15,204 nt of DNA, taken from assembly GCA_934661715.1 (NCBI GenBank), contig CAKUJL010000011.1, positions 1-15,204 on the forward strand, in the 5' to 3' direction. Shown in pieces: positions 1-6,064 of the stretch. The stretch is from an uncultured Oscillospiraceae bacterium. GTDB lineage: Bacteria; Bacillota; Clostridia; Oscillospirales; Oscillospiraceae. Numbering within the stretch: position 1 is the stretch's first letter; the number at the start of each line of letters is the position of its first letter. Both the position numbers and the translations under genes were made by a program. The notes under the pieces are model-generated. The model searched no databases. It had not been told where the DNA came from and saw only the letters and a list, made by a program, of their open reading frames with translations.

Positions 1-1119
1 GCCGTTGAACTGCCCCGCGCCGTAGAGGCCGGGGACCTTTTTGCATTCGAGCGTCGGCAGAAGCTCCGTCGGGTCGACGCAGTCGTACTCGATGGCGTAG
101 GCCGGGCGCATCATCTCGGCGTGCTCCAGACCTGCGATCGTGTGGACCATCGCGATCTGCACATCCTCGGGAAGACTGGACGACAGGCCCTGAATGTAGA
201 GCTCGTCCGTCGAAATCCCGCACGGCTCGACAAAGAGCTGGTGGCGCGGCTTATCCGGGAAGCGGTCGATCTTCGTCTCGATCGACGGGCAGTAGCGCGG
301 CCCGACGGACTCGATCATGCCGTTAAAAAGGGGAGACCGCGCAAAATTTTCCCGGATGATGCGGTGCGTCTCCTCGTTGGTATAGGTGAGATAGCAGACC
401 GCCTGATTTTTGACTTCTCCGGTCGTGGAAAACGAGAACGGCTCGGGGCGCTCGTCTCCCGGCTGAAGCTCCATTTTGGAAACATCGACCGAGCGGCGGT
501 TGATACGCGGCGGCGTTCCGGTTTTGAACCGGCGCATCCGAAGGCCGAAGGACTTCAGGCACTCGGTAAGGCCGAGACCGGCCTGCATCCCGTCGGGGCC
601 AGAGGAATACGCGCATTCGCCGGTGATGACCCGCGCGTCGAGATACGTACCCGAGGCAATGACGGCGGCCTTGACCGTATAAACCGCGCCGAGTCTTGTC
701 GTGACGGACGAAACATGGCCGTCGGTCAAACCGATCGACACGACCATCGCCTGCTTGAGATCCAGGTTTTCCTGCCGCTCGAGCGTGTGCTTCATGTCCT
801 CCTGATATTTGCGCCGGTCGGCCTGCGCCCGCAGAGAGTGCACCGCCGGGCCTTTTCCGAGATTCAGCATCCGGTACTGGATGCAGCAGCGGTCCGCCGC
901 CTTTGCCATTTCGCCGCCCAGCGCGTCGAGCTCGCGCACCAGATGGCCCTTTCCCGTGCCGCCGATGGCCGGGTTGCAGGGCATGTTGCCCACGGCGTCC
1001 AGATTGATCGTGAAGACGACGGTTCTCAATCCCATTCTCGCACAGGCCAGGCCCGCTTCAATGCCCGCGTGTCCCGCACCGATGACGGCCACGTCGTAGC
1101 TTCCCGCCGCATAGTTCAT
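1..1119 (-). CDS. mnmG: tRNA uridine-5-carboxymethylaminomethyl modification enzyme MnmG (GidA), 5' part, truncated by window edge
   Basis: MnmG is the FAD-dependent partner of MnmE. Together they build the cmnm5 group on the wobble uridine of certain tRNAs in the cytoplasm. The open frame runs 373 codons from 1119 to the window edge without a stop, so the C-terminal part of a protein usually of about 620-640 residues is missing. Seen in the translation: a dinucleotide-binding GAGHAGIEA at residues 14-22, the family signature [14 protein letters not shown] from residue 46, [12 protein letters not shown] near residue 200, and YCPSIETKI further on. An in-frame ATG lies six bases upstream (1125), but GGAGG then sits only 2 nt away. 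From ATG 1119 the spacing is 8 nt, so 1119 is preferred. A consensus-like promoter lies directly upstream. The usual neighbour rsmG is about 3.4 kb away, and the intervening genes are not part of the classic gidAB pair. Confidence 0.96.
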   Translation of the reverse strand, partial: MNYAAGSYDVAVIGAGHAGIEAGLACARMGLRTVVFTINLDAVGNMPCNPAIGGTGKGHLVRELDALGGEMAKAADRCCIQYRMLNLGKGPAVHSLRAQADRRKYQEDMKHTLERQENLDLKQAMVVSIGLTDGHVSSVTTRLGAVYTVKAAVIASGTYLDARVITGECAYSSGPDGMQAGLGLTECLKSFGLRMRRFKTGTPPRINRRSVDVSKMELQPGDERPEPFSFSTTGEVKNQAVCYLTYTNEETHRIIRENFARSPLFNGMIESVGPRYCPSIETKIDRFPDKPRHQLFVEPCGISTDELYIQGLSSSLPEDVQIAMVHTIAGLEHAEMMRPAYAIEYDCVDPTELLPTLECKKVPGLYGAGQFNG

Positions 1120-1151
1120 ACACATCGCCTCCAAATCTGCTTTAAGGTCTT

Positions 1152-1180
1152 ATTTTAGCAAGATTGCAGCATTTTTTCAA
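1152..1180 (-). promoter_or_regulatory. Sigma-A-type promoter of mnmG
   Basis: Read on the minus strand, TTGAAA (1180-1175) and TAAAAT (1157-1152) are separated by exactly 17 bp. The predicted start would leave a 5' leader of about 25 nt before the mnmG ATG, with GGAGG inside it. The assignment rests on consensus match and position only. Confidence 0.75.
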
Positions 1181-1278
1181 CTGCGGCCCCGGTTTTCGAA
1201 AAGAAAAAAGAGTGCCTGCGTCCATTCTTCCCGTTTCGCGCGGCAAAAGGCGTAAACTGGACGCAGGAGGCGAGGACC

Positions 1279-1506
1279 TTGCACGATACGTGTCTTTTCC
1301 GCCGGGCGCTTCTTGAGACGCTGGCGGACAATCTTGTTTTGTCGGAATCCGGTGCAAACAAAGCGCTCACCGATGCGGCGCTTTCGCTTTGCAAACGGCT
1401 CTGTACGCTGGCGCTCGACCCTTGCGTTTCGGACGAGCAGGCGCTTTTCCAGATCCGCGAGATCAGCCGTGCGCTTTTGCCGTCGCTGCGGGAACGCGGT
1501 TTTTAA
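1279..1506 (+). CDS. Small hypothetical protein (75 aa), TTG start
   Basis: I do not recognise this protein. It is predicted helical, with alternating leucine/alanine and charged residues, and has no membrane segment or signal peptide. Support for a real gene: a GGAGG at 1266-1270 lies 8 nt before the TTG start. Its codon use (GCG, CTT, CTC, TCG) resembles the neighbouring genes. It stands alone, divergent from mnmG, and no other credible frame covers this stretch. A TAAACT sequence at 1253-1258 could be a -10 element, but no convincing -35 accompanies it. The 3' side runs into a possible small RNA and a strong terminator at 1650-1683, which could end its transcript. The overlapping minus-strand frames are rich in Arg/Lys and look like shadows. 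No function can be assigned. Confidence 0.6.
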   Translation: MHDTCLFRRALLETLADNLVLSESGANKALTDAALSLCKRLCTLALDPCVSDEQALFQIREISRALLPSLRERGF

Positions 1507-1568
1507 CGCGACGTGAACGGCAAAAAATTCCTGCCCGACCACGTTCGACGGACTATCTTTTTTCCGCC

Positions 1569-1683
1569 TGCTATACTGAGCGTACAGCTTATCCAATGCG
1601 AGCGCACTTCATATCCCGGGCGGCATCTGCCGTCAATCCCACAACTCTGCCCCCGGCCGCGCGTTCGGTCGGGGGACTTTTTT
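1569..1683 (+). ncRNA. Candidate small transcript: extended -10 promoter, ~100-nt RNA, strong terminator
   Basis: TGCTATACT at 1569-1577 is an extended -10 element. No good -35 is present at 16-18 bp. Initiation near 1584 would give an RNA of about 100 nt ending at the terminator that closes at 1683. Inside are a small CGGC-ATCT-GCCG hairpin near 1620-1635 and no open frame with a ribosome binding site. The sequence does not match the conserved cores of SRP RNA, tmRNA or RNase P that I know. The alternative is simply the 3' untranslated region of the 75-codon gene upstream. Confidence 0.3.
1650..1683 (+). terminator. Rho-independent terminator
   Basis: CCCCCGGCCG (1650-1659) pairs with CGGTCGGGGG (1666-1675) over 10 bp with one G-U pair and a 6-nt loop. 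Two bases later TTTTTT follows at 1678-1683. It ends transcription coming from the left, either the 75-codon gene or the candidate small RNA. Confidence 0.8.
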
Positions 1684-1692
1684 AAGTGCGTC

Positions 1693-1729
1693 AAAAAAGA
1701 GCGGTTTTTCCGGAAACTGCGCCGCACTC
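1693..1729 (-). terminator. Possible terminator of the three-gene minus-strand operon
   Basis: Downstream of the sigma-like gene, the minus strand reads an imperfect GAG(TG)CGG/CCGCTC stem enclosing TTTCCGGAAA, followed directly by six T residues (1698-1693). The stem is short and bulged, so this is a weak call based on position and the T-run. Confidence 0.4.
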
Positions 1730-1970
1730 AGTATTTCAGGCAGCGCTTGAGCCGCTTTTCGGCCCGCTGGATGGTGCGGCAGATCGTCGATTTGCTGACG
1801 CCGAATTCTCGGGCCAGCGTGGGCATGTTCTTCCGCTCGATGTAATACCCGAGCACCGCCCGGCGCTGCTTTTCGGTCAGCTCGTTTTCGATGACCCGGC
1901 GCATCCGCTGCAATTGCTGCTGGCGCGTCAGACGCGGGCCCTGATAGTCCTCATATCCGATAGCCTTCAT
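1728..1970 (-). CDS. Stand-alone sigma-70 region 4-like HTH protein (80 aa)
   Basis: The protein starts MKAIGYEDYQGPRLT and carries one recognisable domain at residues 31-78: LTEKQRRAVLGYYIE, then TLAREFGVSKSTICRTIQRA. This is the layout of sigma region 4.2 (a helix-turn-helix that reads -35 elements), or of related small sigma-like regulators. There is no region 2, so it cannot be a complete ECF or primary sigma factor. It more likely acts as an accessory DNA-binding protein or anti-/co-sigma. An upstream in-frame ATG at 1991 exists, but AAAGGGGA lies 9 nt before ATG 1970, which decides the start. The gene overlaps the 3' end of the 77-codon gene by 20 bp, so the two are translationally coupled. 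The trio of small genes is something I associate with Oscillospiraceae genomes and their mobile elements; this is recollection, not a search. Confidence 0.85.
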   Translation of the reverse strand: MKAIGYEDYQGPRLTRQQQLQRMRRVIENELTEKQRRAVLGYYIERKNMPTLAREFGVSKSTICRTIQRAEKRLKRCLKY

Positions 1971-2184
1971 TGCGGTAAAATCCCCTTTCATAGTAGTGCG
2001 CGGTCAATTCCGACAATTCGTTCATCTGGCGCAGCATCTGCGTGAGCACGGCCGTGCGCCGGTCGATCCAGAACAGCTCCTCCGGGTCTCTCGCCGCTTT
2101 TTTCCGCCGGCGAAGATACGCCAGCCTTTCGCGCAGCAGCTGTGCGCTTTTCTCATATTCTGCCGACAATTCCCTGAGTGTCAT
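1951..2184 (-). CDS. Small conserved-looking helical protein (77 aa), middle gene of sigma-like operon
   Basis: No function is recognised. The translation starts MTLRELSAEYEKSAQLL and continues as an almost entirely charged helical chain, probably a coiled-coil hairpin, ending in the distinctive tail ELTAHYYERGFYRNEGYRI. The start is the ATG of an ATGA overlap with the stop of the upstream zinc-ribbon gene, at 2184. Longer forms of this frame run through the upstream gene and are out of frame with it, so they are rejected. Its 3' end overlaps the sigma-like gene by 20 bp. This end-to-end overlap of three genes implies co-translation and a joint role, perhaps as partner of the sigma-like HTH protein. 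That role is inferred only from gene arrangement. Confidence 0.8.
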   Translation of the reverse strand: MTLRELSAEYEKSAQLLRERLAYLRRRKKAARDPEELFWIDRRTAVLTQMLRQMNELSELTAHYYERGFYRNEGYRI

Positions 2185-2393
2185 CTCGTCTGCTCCCGCT
2201 CCATCGCCACACGCTGGCTTCCCAGAAAATACGCCCGCGCAAATTCGTGCAGACAGTCCGGGCAGACAAGCTTTTCTTCGATTTCGTAATACAGCTGCCC
2301 CAGATAAATTTCCCCGCCGCAGCAGGCGCAGAGCGCAAAGACCTCCGCCTGCTGCCGGTCGGCGGGCACGGCCCCGTTTCTGCGTGTTTTCAT
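2181..2393 (-). CDS. Small zinc-ribbon protein (70 aa), first gene of sigma-like operon
   Basis: The 70-residue protein has two CxxC pairs, C22/C25 (CACCGGEIY) and C44/C47 (LVCPDC), 18 residues apart. This is the arrangement of a minimal zinc ribbon that could bind nucleic acid or protein. AGGAGG sits 7 nt before ATG 2393, a strong initiation site. It is the first gene after the promoter at 2460-2488 and overlaps the next gene by 4 bp (ATGA). No enzyme motif or membrane segment is present. The family is not one I can name, and its function is unknown. Confidence 0.8.
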   Translation of the reverse strand: MKTRRNGAVPADRQQAEVFALCACCGGEIYLGQLYYEIEEKLVCPDCLHEFARAYFLGSQRVAMEREQTR

Positions 2394-2459
2394 TCGTATC
2401 CCTCCTGATGGAGCCTCCCGCCGCTTGCGGCCGAGAAACTGCCATTTATTTCCACATCA

Positions 2460-2488
2460 AGCATACTACACGTTCCGTGTGGTGTCAA
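2460..2488 (-). promoter_or_regulatory. Promoter of the zinc-ribbon/sigma-like operon with palindromic operator in the spacer
   Basis: On the minus strand TTGACA (2488-2483) and TATGCT (2465-2460) are spaced by 17 bp. The spacer contains a perfect inverted repeat, ACACG-TTC-CGTGT (2468-2480, plus strand). A protein bound there would block RNA polymerase. The XRE-type regulator encoded immediately on the other side is the obvious candidate ligand; that link is inference. Confidence 0.8.
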
Positions 2489-2526
2489 GTAGGAATTTTA
2501 CAAAATTTAGGAGGAGATAGGGACCC

Positions 2527-2871
2527 ATGCTTGGAGCGAGAATTGCCCTGCTGCGAAAAAGTCTCGGCCTGAGCCAGCAGGAGCTGGCAAACCGGCTCGG
2601 TGTGAGCGCAAGCGCCGTCGGTATGTATGAACAGGGACGGCGGGAGCCGCCGTGTGCGCTGATCTGTGAACTGGCGGCGCTTTTCGGTGTCAGCACCGAC
2701 TTTCTGCTGACCGGTCAGATGTGCGCGTGTGATGAAAAGACGCTGTGCGCCGCGCGGAAAACGCTTCTGCACGAGCTTTCCGGAAAGCTTCTGCTGCGCG
2801 ACGGCGCCGGACACGAGCGGCCCTTCGGCGAAGAAGACCTCGCCGCGCTTTTTGCCGTAATGCTCGGATGA
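2527..2871 (+). CDS. XRE-family HTH transcriptional regulator (114 aa)
   Basis: The N-terminal part is a Cro/CI-type helix-turn-helix: IALLRKSLGLSQQELANRLG (from residue 6), then VSASAVGMYEQGRREPP and ELAALFGVSTDFLLTG (residues about 6-63). The C-terminal 50 residues carry no domain I recognise and may mediate dimerisation or sensing. Two Cys at 66 and 68 (CAC) are noted without further meaning. AGGAGG lies at 2509-2514, 12 nt before ATG 2527, slightly long. The gene is divergent from the zinc-ribbon/sigma-like operon, and the palindrome in that operon's promoter lies 47 bp upstream of its start. It therefore probably represses that operon and perhaps itself. Confidence 0.9.
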   Translation: MLGARIALLRKSLGLSQQELANRLGVSASAVGMYEQGRREPPCALICELAALFGVSTDFLLTGQMCACDEKTLCAARKTLLHELSGKLLLRDGAGHERPFGEEDLAALFAVMLG

Positions 2872-3207
2872 AGGCCCGCTATTGACGAACGGCGCGGTTT
2901 CGGGTATGATGGACACGGGGTGTTTTCTTCCAACTCCCAACGCACCCGGACAGCGGGCCTTTTCACGCTGCGCCGCGTCATTTTCCCTTGAAATACGTCA
3001 GTATTCCTGCGGAAAAATGTCTTGCGCAGCGCAAAAATTCCTCGCCGCCGGTCGCGTCGTCAGTTGAAAGAATCCACCCTGCACCGCAGCTATGCGGCGC
3101 GACGGCTGAAAAAGGTGTGTGCAGCCAGATTGCAGAAGCGGTCCACTGCCGGGCGGTTTGCCGGGATGAATCTCTGGGCGGCTTCTGATGGAAGACAAGG
3201 AGAAACC
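2872..3207 (+). other. 336-nt intergenic leader upstream of tadA
   Basis: No credible gene is present; short frames here lack ribosome binding sites and family-like sequence. The stretch holds a strong promoter (2882-2910). It also holds a 10-bp inverted repeat (AAGGCCCGCT 2871-2880 with AGCGGGCCTT 2952-2961) that brackets that promoter. A hairpin CCGCA-GCTA-TGCGG lies around 3085-3098, and GGCTG/CAGCC further on can pair. If transcription starts near 2917, tadA has a leader of about 290 nt, or a separate small RNA is made. I looked for an SRP RNA core, T-box and tRNA signatures and found none. Confidence 0.5.
2882..2910 (+). promoter_or_regulatory. Promoter ahead of tadA-degV-rsmG
   Basis: TTGACG (2882-2887), a 17-bp spacer, then TATGAT (2905-2910): one mismatch from consensus in each hexamer. 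It starts 11 bp after the stop codon of the XRE gene. The next gene downstream in the same direction is tadA at 3208. Confidence 0.75.
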
Positions 3208-3705
3208 ATGGACGATACGGCCATGATGCGCGAGGCATTACAGCTTGCCCGCGAGGCGGCAGAAGACGGCGAGGTGCCGGTCGGCTGCGTTGTTGCGATG
3301 GAAGACGGCCGCATTGTCGGCCGCGGGAGAAACCGCCGGGAGAAGGGAAAGTCTGCCCTGGCCCATGCGGAGCTCGAGGCCATCGGAGAAGCTTGCCGGA
3401 CGCTCGGCGGCTGGCGGCTGTGGCAGTGTACGCTCTATGTGACGCTCGAACCCTGCTGTATGTGCGCCGGCGCAATTACCGGGGCACAGATCCCGCGCGT
3501 GGTCTATGGCGCGTCCGACCCCAAGATGGGGGCCGGCGGGTCGCTTGTCAATCTTCTTTGTCTTCCGGGATGTTTTCGTCCCGCAGTCACAACCGGCGTT
3601 CTCGAGGAGGAATGCCGGGCGCTTTTGCAGACCTTTTTCCGCTCGCTTCGCGAAAAAAAGAAACCCATGCGCGAACCAACGAGAGGTGAGGACTTTGCAT
3701 TATAA
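3208..3705 (+). CDS. tadA: tRNA-specific adenosine deaminase TadA (165 aa)
   Basis: TadA converts the wobble adenosine of tRNA-Arg(ACG) to inosine in the cytoplasm. The CDA-fold zinc site is complete: HAE at residues 53-55 (zinc ligand H53, proton-shuttle E55) and PCCMC at 82-86 (ligands C83 and C86). The family signature DPKMGAGGSL follows around 104-113. Length 165 is typical. The start ATG 3208 has AAGGAG at 3197-3202. A longer reading from 3022 has no ribosome binding site and non-family sequence, so it is rejected. The gene overlaps degV by 11 bp, indicating translational coupling. It probably uses the promoter at 2882-2910, which leaves a long leader. Confidence 0.95.
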   Translation: MDDTAMMREALQLAREAAEDGEVPVGCVVAMEDGRIVGRGRNRREKGKSALAHAELEAIGEACRTLGGWRLWQCTLYVTLEPCCMCAGAITGAQIPRVVYGASDPKMGAGGSLVNLLCLPGCFRPAVTTGVLEEECRALLQTFFRSLREKKKPMREPTRGEDFAL

Positions 3706-4540
3706 AATTACATCCGACTCCACGTGCGATTTATCGCCCGAGCAGGTCAAAGCATTCGATATCGGCATTCTGCCGCTCTATGTCCAGCTGGGCGGGGAAG
3801 CAAAGCGCGACGGCGTCGACATTCACCCCGACGATATCTATGCGCACGTCGCGGCGGGCGGCGATCTGGCCACGACATCGGCTGTCAATCTGGCAGACTA
3901 TGTGCAGGCATTTTCCGCGCTGTCGAGAAAATACGACTTTGTCGTCCATGTGTGCATTTCGTCGGAATTTTCCTGCTGCTATCAGAACGCGTGTCTGGCC
4001 GCGGCGGAGTATGAGAACGTGTATGTCGTGGACTCGCGGAATTTATCGACCGGGCACGGGCTCGTCGTTCTGGAAGCAGAGCGCTGCGCCCGCGAAGGGA
4101 TGGAGCCATCGGAGATCGTCCGTTACTTAAACGATCTGACCGCGCGGGTCGACGCAAGCTTCATTCTGAGCCGGCTCGATTACATGAAAAAGGGCGGCAG
4201 GTGCTCGTCCGTCGCAGTTCTGGGCGCGAATCTTCTCAAGCTCCGCCCCGCCATCGAGGTCAAGGACGGCAAAATGGGCGTCTGCAAAAAATACCGCGGC
4301 ACGTTTGAAGCCTGCGTCAAAGCCTACGTTTCCGACCGGCTCTCCGGACAGGAGGGACTCGACCTGCGCCGCGTCTTTATCACGCACTCCGGCGTTCCGG
4401 AGGAGATCGTCGAGACGGCGAAGGCCGCCATTTTACAATATCAAAGCTTTGCGGAGATCTGCGTCACCCGCGCCGGCTGCACGGTTTCGAGCCACTGCGG
4501 CCCCGGCACGATCGGCGTTCTGTTTCTGCACGAAAGGTAA
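3695..4540 (+). CDS. DegV family fatty-acid-binding protein (281 aa), TTG start
   Basis: DegV/FakB-type proteins hold a fatty acid in a deep pocket; FakB members deliver it to the kinase FakA for phosphorylation and phospholipid synthesis. Seen: an N-terminal KITSDSTCDLSPEQ, TTSAVN at 60-65, a serine-rich SSEFSCCYQNA at 89-99 where the family usually has SSxLSGTYQ, SRNLSTGHG at 114-122, KKGGRCSSVAVLGA at 165-178, and HCGPGTIGV at 267-275. Length fits the family (about 280). The start is TTG 3695, read in phase with the conserved MHYKITSDST and preceded by AGAGGTG. The longer frame back to 3506 lies inside tadA. No FakA gene is in the window, so a role as FakB is not proven; the specific lipid is unknown. 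Confidence 0.93.
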   Translation: MHYKITSDSTCDLSPEQVKAFDIGILPLYVQLGGEAKRDGVDIHPDDIYAHVAAGGDLATTSAVNLADYVQAFSALSRKYDFVVHVCISSEFSCCYQNACLAAAEYENVYVVDSRNLSTGHGLVVLEAERCAREGMEPSEIVRYLNDLTARVDASFILSRLDYMKKGGRCSSVAVLGANLLKLRPAIEVKDGKMGVCKKYRGTFEACVKAYVSDRLSGQEGLDLRRVFITHSGVPEEIVETAKAAILQYQSFAEICVTRAGCTVSSHCGPGTIGVLFLHER

Positions 4541-4543
4541 GCT

Positions 4544-5236
4544 ATGAAAGAAACACTGCGTGCGCTGCTCCCGAAGCAGCAGCTTTCGCTCACGGAAGAC
4601 CAGCTGGACACCTTCGAGCGCTTCGGAAGCCTCCTTCTGGAAAAGAATCAGGTCATGAATCTGACGGCCATCACAGAGCCGGAGAAGGTCGCGGAGCTGC
4701 ACTTTTTTGATTGTCTCGCGCTTCTGAACGCGGCGGATTTCAAGGGAAAATGCGTCATTGACGTCGGCTGCGGCGCGGGCTTTCCGGGCGTTCCTTTGAA
4801 GATCGCCGAGCCCACGATGCAGCTCACGCTTCTGGACTCGCTCGGAAAGCGCATGGACTGGCTGCGGGAAATTCTGCCGGGGCTGGGTCTGGACGCAAAC
4901 GTCGTGACCGCGCGGGCCGAGGAATATGTGGTCTCCTGCCGCGAAGGCTATGATCTTGCGGTGTCGCGGGCCGTCGCGCGGCTGAATATTCTCTGTGAGC
5001 TCTGCCTTCCGTATGTGAAGGTGGGCGGATGCTTTCTTGCCATGAAGGGCCAGCTGGCGGACGTGGAGCTGGAGGAGGCGAAGAAGGCCATTTCTCTTCT
5101 CGGCGGAAAAGTCGAGCGGGTATTCGCCTACGATGTTGAAAACGCCGTACACCGCGCCGTCGTCATCCGCAAGGAAAACCCAACCCCCGCCAGATACCCG
5201 CGTCCCTTCGCGAAAATCAAAAAATCTCCGTTATAA
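4544..5236 (+). CDS. rsmG: 16S rRNA (guanine-527-N7)-methyltransferase RsmG (GidB)
   Basis: RsmG methylates N7 of G527 in 16S rRNA using S-adenosylmethionine. The 230-residue protein has QVMNLTAITEP at 36-46, the SAM-binding loop DVGCGAGFPGVPLKI at 73-87, SRAVARL near 140, and a basic C-terminal motif PARYPRPFAKIKKSPL. It begins 3 nt after the degV stop; GAAAGG within the end of degV serves as ribosome binding site. It is the last gene of the tadA-degV-rsmG cluster, followed by a terminator hairpin. In most Firmicutes it sits beside mnmG; here mnmG is divergent and several genes away. Confidence 0.96.
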   Translation: MKETLRALLPKQQLSLTEDQLDTFERFGSLLLEKNQVMNLTAITEPEKVAELHFFDCLALLNAADFKGKCVIDVGCGAGFPGVPLKIAEPTMQLTLLDSLGKRMDWLREILPGLGLDANVVTARAEEYVVSCREGYDLAVSRAVARLNILCELCLPYVKVGGCFLAMKGQLADVELEEAKKAISLLGGKVERVFAYDVENAVHRAVVIRKENPTPARYPRPFAKIKKSPL

Positions 5237-5241
5237 AAAAC

Positions 5242-5280
5242 AAGCGGCTGCTGCAAAACGCAACAGCCGCTTTCCGTTTG
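5242..5280 (+). terminator. Terminator after rsmG
   Basis: AAGCGGCTG (5242-5250) pairs perfectly with CAGCCGCTT (5264-5272). After one mismatch the stem continues with TGC/GCA. The following tract TTTCCGTTTG is only moderately T-rich, so efficiency may be modest. It begins 6 nt after the rsmG stop. Confidence 0.65.
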
Positions 5281-5297
5281 TTAAAAGCCTCGCAGAG

Positions 5298-5424
5298 TTT
5301 CGCCCCGCAGGGCGAAATAAAATGGAAATTCATTTTATCCGGCGGCTCCGCCGACCGGAAAAATACTTCTCGCCTCGACTGCGCGCAGCCCCTTCTGTCA
5401 AGAAAGCGTCAGCTTTTTTGACAG
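5298..5424. repeat. Cluster of five consecutive palindromes between rsmG and thiT
   Basis: Five perfect or near-perfect inverted repeats follow each other. They are TTTCGCCC-CGCA-GGGCGAAA (5298-5317), ATAAAATG-GAAATT-CATTTTAT (5317-5338), CGGCG-GCTC-CGCCG (5340-5353), the palindrome CTGCGCGCAG (5379-5388), and a 13-bp hairpin with a GTCA loop (5395-5424, one G-U). No gene is present. The density is far above what one terminator needs and resembles REP/MITE-like intergenic repeat units. The last hairpin ends 2 bp before the thiT stop and could also protect or end the thiT transcript. Whether it is repeated elsewhere in the genome cannot be seen here. Confidence 0.6.
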
Positions 5425-5426
5425 TT

Positions 5427-5990
5427 TCAGGCTTTGCGGAGGTCTTCGCCGCGCAGGTACTTGCCGAGAGGCTTCTGCAAAAGCGCCGCGATGATCAGAT
5501 CGAGCGCCAGGCTGAGGATCAGGAAGCTGCCGTTATAGAGCGCGGAGTAGATCCACGGGGAGGTCATCGTCATGCCGAAGAACTCGTCGGGCATATAGAC
5601 CGCCCAGAGCGTTGCGCCGGTCACATAGTGCACCAGGAAGCGCAGGAACGTGCCGAGGATGGAGCCCCAGTAGAACCCGTTCTTCTTGCCCTTGAACAGG
5701 CCCGCGAAGCCCATCACGGCGAAGGCCAGCAGATAGTCGCCGATGATCGACTGCCAACCGGCGGAGTACGCAACGTCGAGGAACAGCTGAAGTAAGCCGA
5801 ACGCGAACGAGACGAGCAGGCCCGGTCCAAAGCCCCAGCGGATGCAGAACAGGAAGATCGGGAACATCGACAGCGTCACCGAGCCGCCGTTCGGCAGCGT
5901 CCAGAACTTCAGGTAGCCCAGCACCTGCGCCAGAGCCAGCATGATCGCGCCTTCGCACAGGCAGCGAAGGGTCATTTTGTTGTTTTTCAT
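5427..5990 (-). CDS. thiT: Thiamine transporter ThiT, ECF-type S component (187 aa)
   Basis: ThiT is the membrane substrate-binding subunit that captures thiamine and works with the shared ECF energising module (EcfA, EcfA', EcfT, encoded elsewhere). The protein is hydrophobic, with about six predicted membrane helices. Family motifs are FWTLPNGGSVTLSMFPIF at 29-46, GWQSIIGDYLLAFAVMG near 78-94, FLRFLVHYVTGATLWAVY at 115-132, and WIYSALYNGSFL at 146-157. Length 187 fits. The start ATG 5990 has GAGGTG 6 nt upstream; an extension to 6059 runs through the riboswitch and is rejected. A TPP riboswitch directly upstream supports thiamine as the substrate and implies repression when thiamine pyrophosphate is plentiful. 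Confidence 0.95.
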   Translation of the reverse strand: MKNNKMTLRCLCEGAIMLALAQVLGYLKFWTLPNGGSVTLSMFPIFLFCIRWGFGPGLLVSFAFGLLQLFLDVAYSAGWQSIIGDYLLAFAVMGFAGLFKGKKNGFYWGSILGTFLRFLVHYVTGATLWAVYMPDEFFGMTMTSPWIYSALYNGSFLILSLALDLIIAALLQKPLGKYLRGEDLRKA

Positions 5991-6017
5991 CAAAAACACC
6001 TCATAGAAACAAAGATA

Positions 6018-6050
6018 CCGCCTACAACCGGGAATGGTGTAGAGCGGCGG
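6018..6050 (-). promoter_or_regulatory. Probable expression-platform hairpin of the thiT riboswitch
   Basis: Between the aptamer and the thiT ribosome binding site the minus strand reads a stem CCGC..CTACA / TGTAG..GCGG with a short bulge. It is followed by the weakly T-rich TATCTTTGTTTC. It may act as an intrinsic terminator or as a switch near the ribosome binding site at 5997-6002. The mechanism cannot be decided by eye. Confidence 0.45.
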
Positions 6051-6064
6051 ATGTTTCAACGAAT

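Noticed and set aside
121..1158. 345-codon plus-strand frame opposite mnmG
   Set aside because: It is antisense to a clear MnmG, is rich in Arg/His/Asp with no family signature, and has no ribosome binding site. Long antisense frames are expected from GC-rich codon bias.
1177..1596. 139-codon minus-strand frame between mnmG and the small RNA candidate
   Set aside because: Very rich in Arg/Lys, no ribosome binding site, overlaps the mnmG promoter and the better-supported plus-strand small gene.
2872..3207. SRP RNA, tRNA, T-box or cobalamin riboswitch in the leader before tadA
   Set aside because: In Bacillus the SRP RNA gene is next to tadA, so I looked for its GGAAG/AGCAG core, and for T-loop, T-box and B12-box sequences. 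None is present.
5395..5424. The 13-bp hairpin as a simple rho-independent terminator of thiT
   Set aside because: On the minus strand no T-run follows the stem; the T residues lie inside the stem on the plus strand. It is better described as part of the palindrome cluster, though it may stabilise the transcript end.
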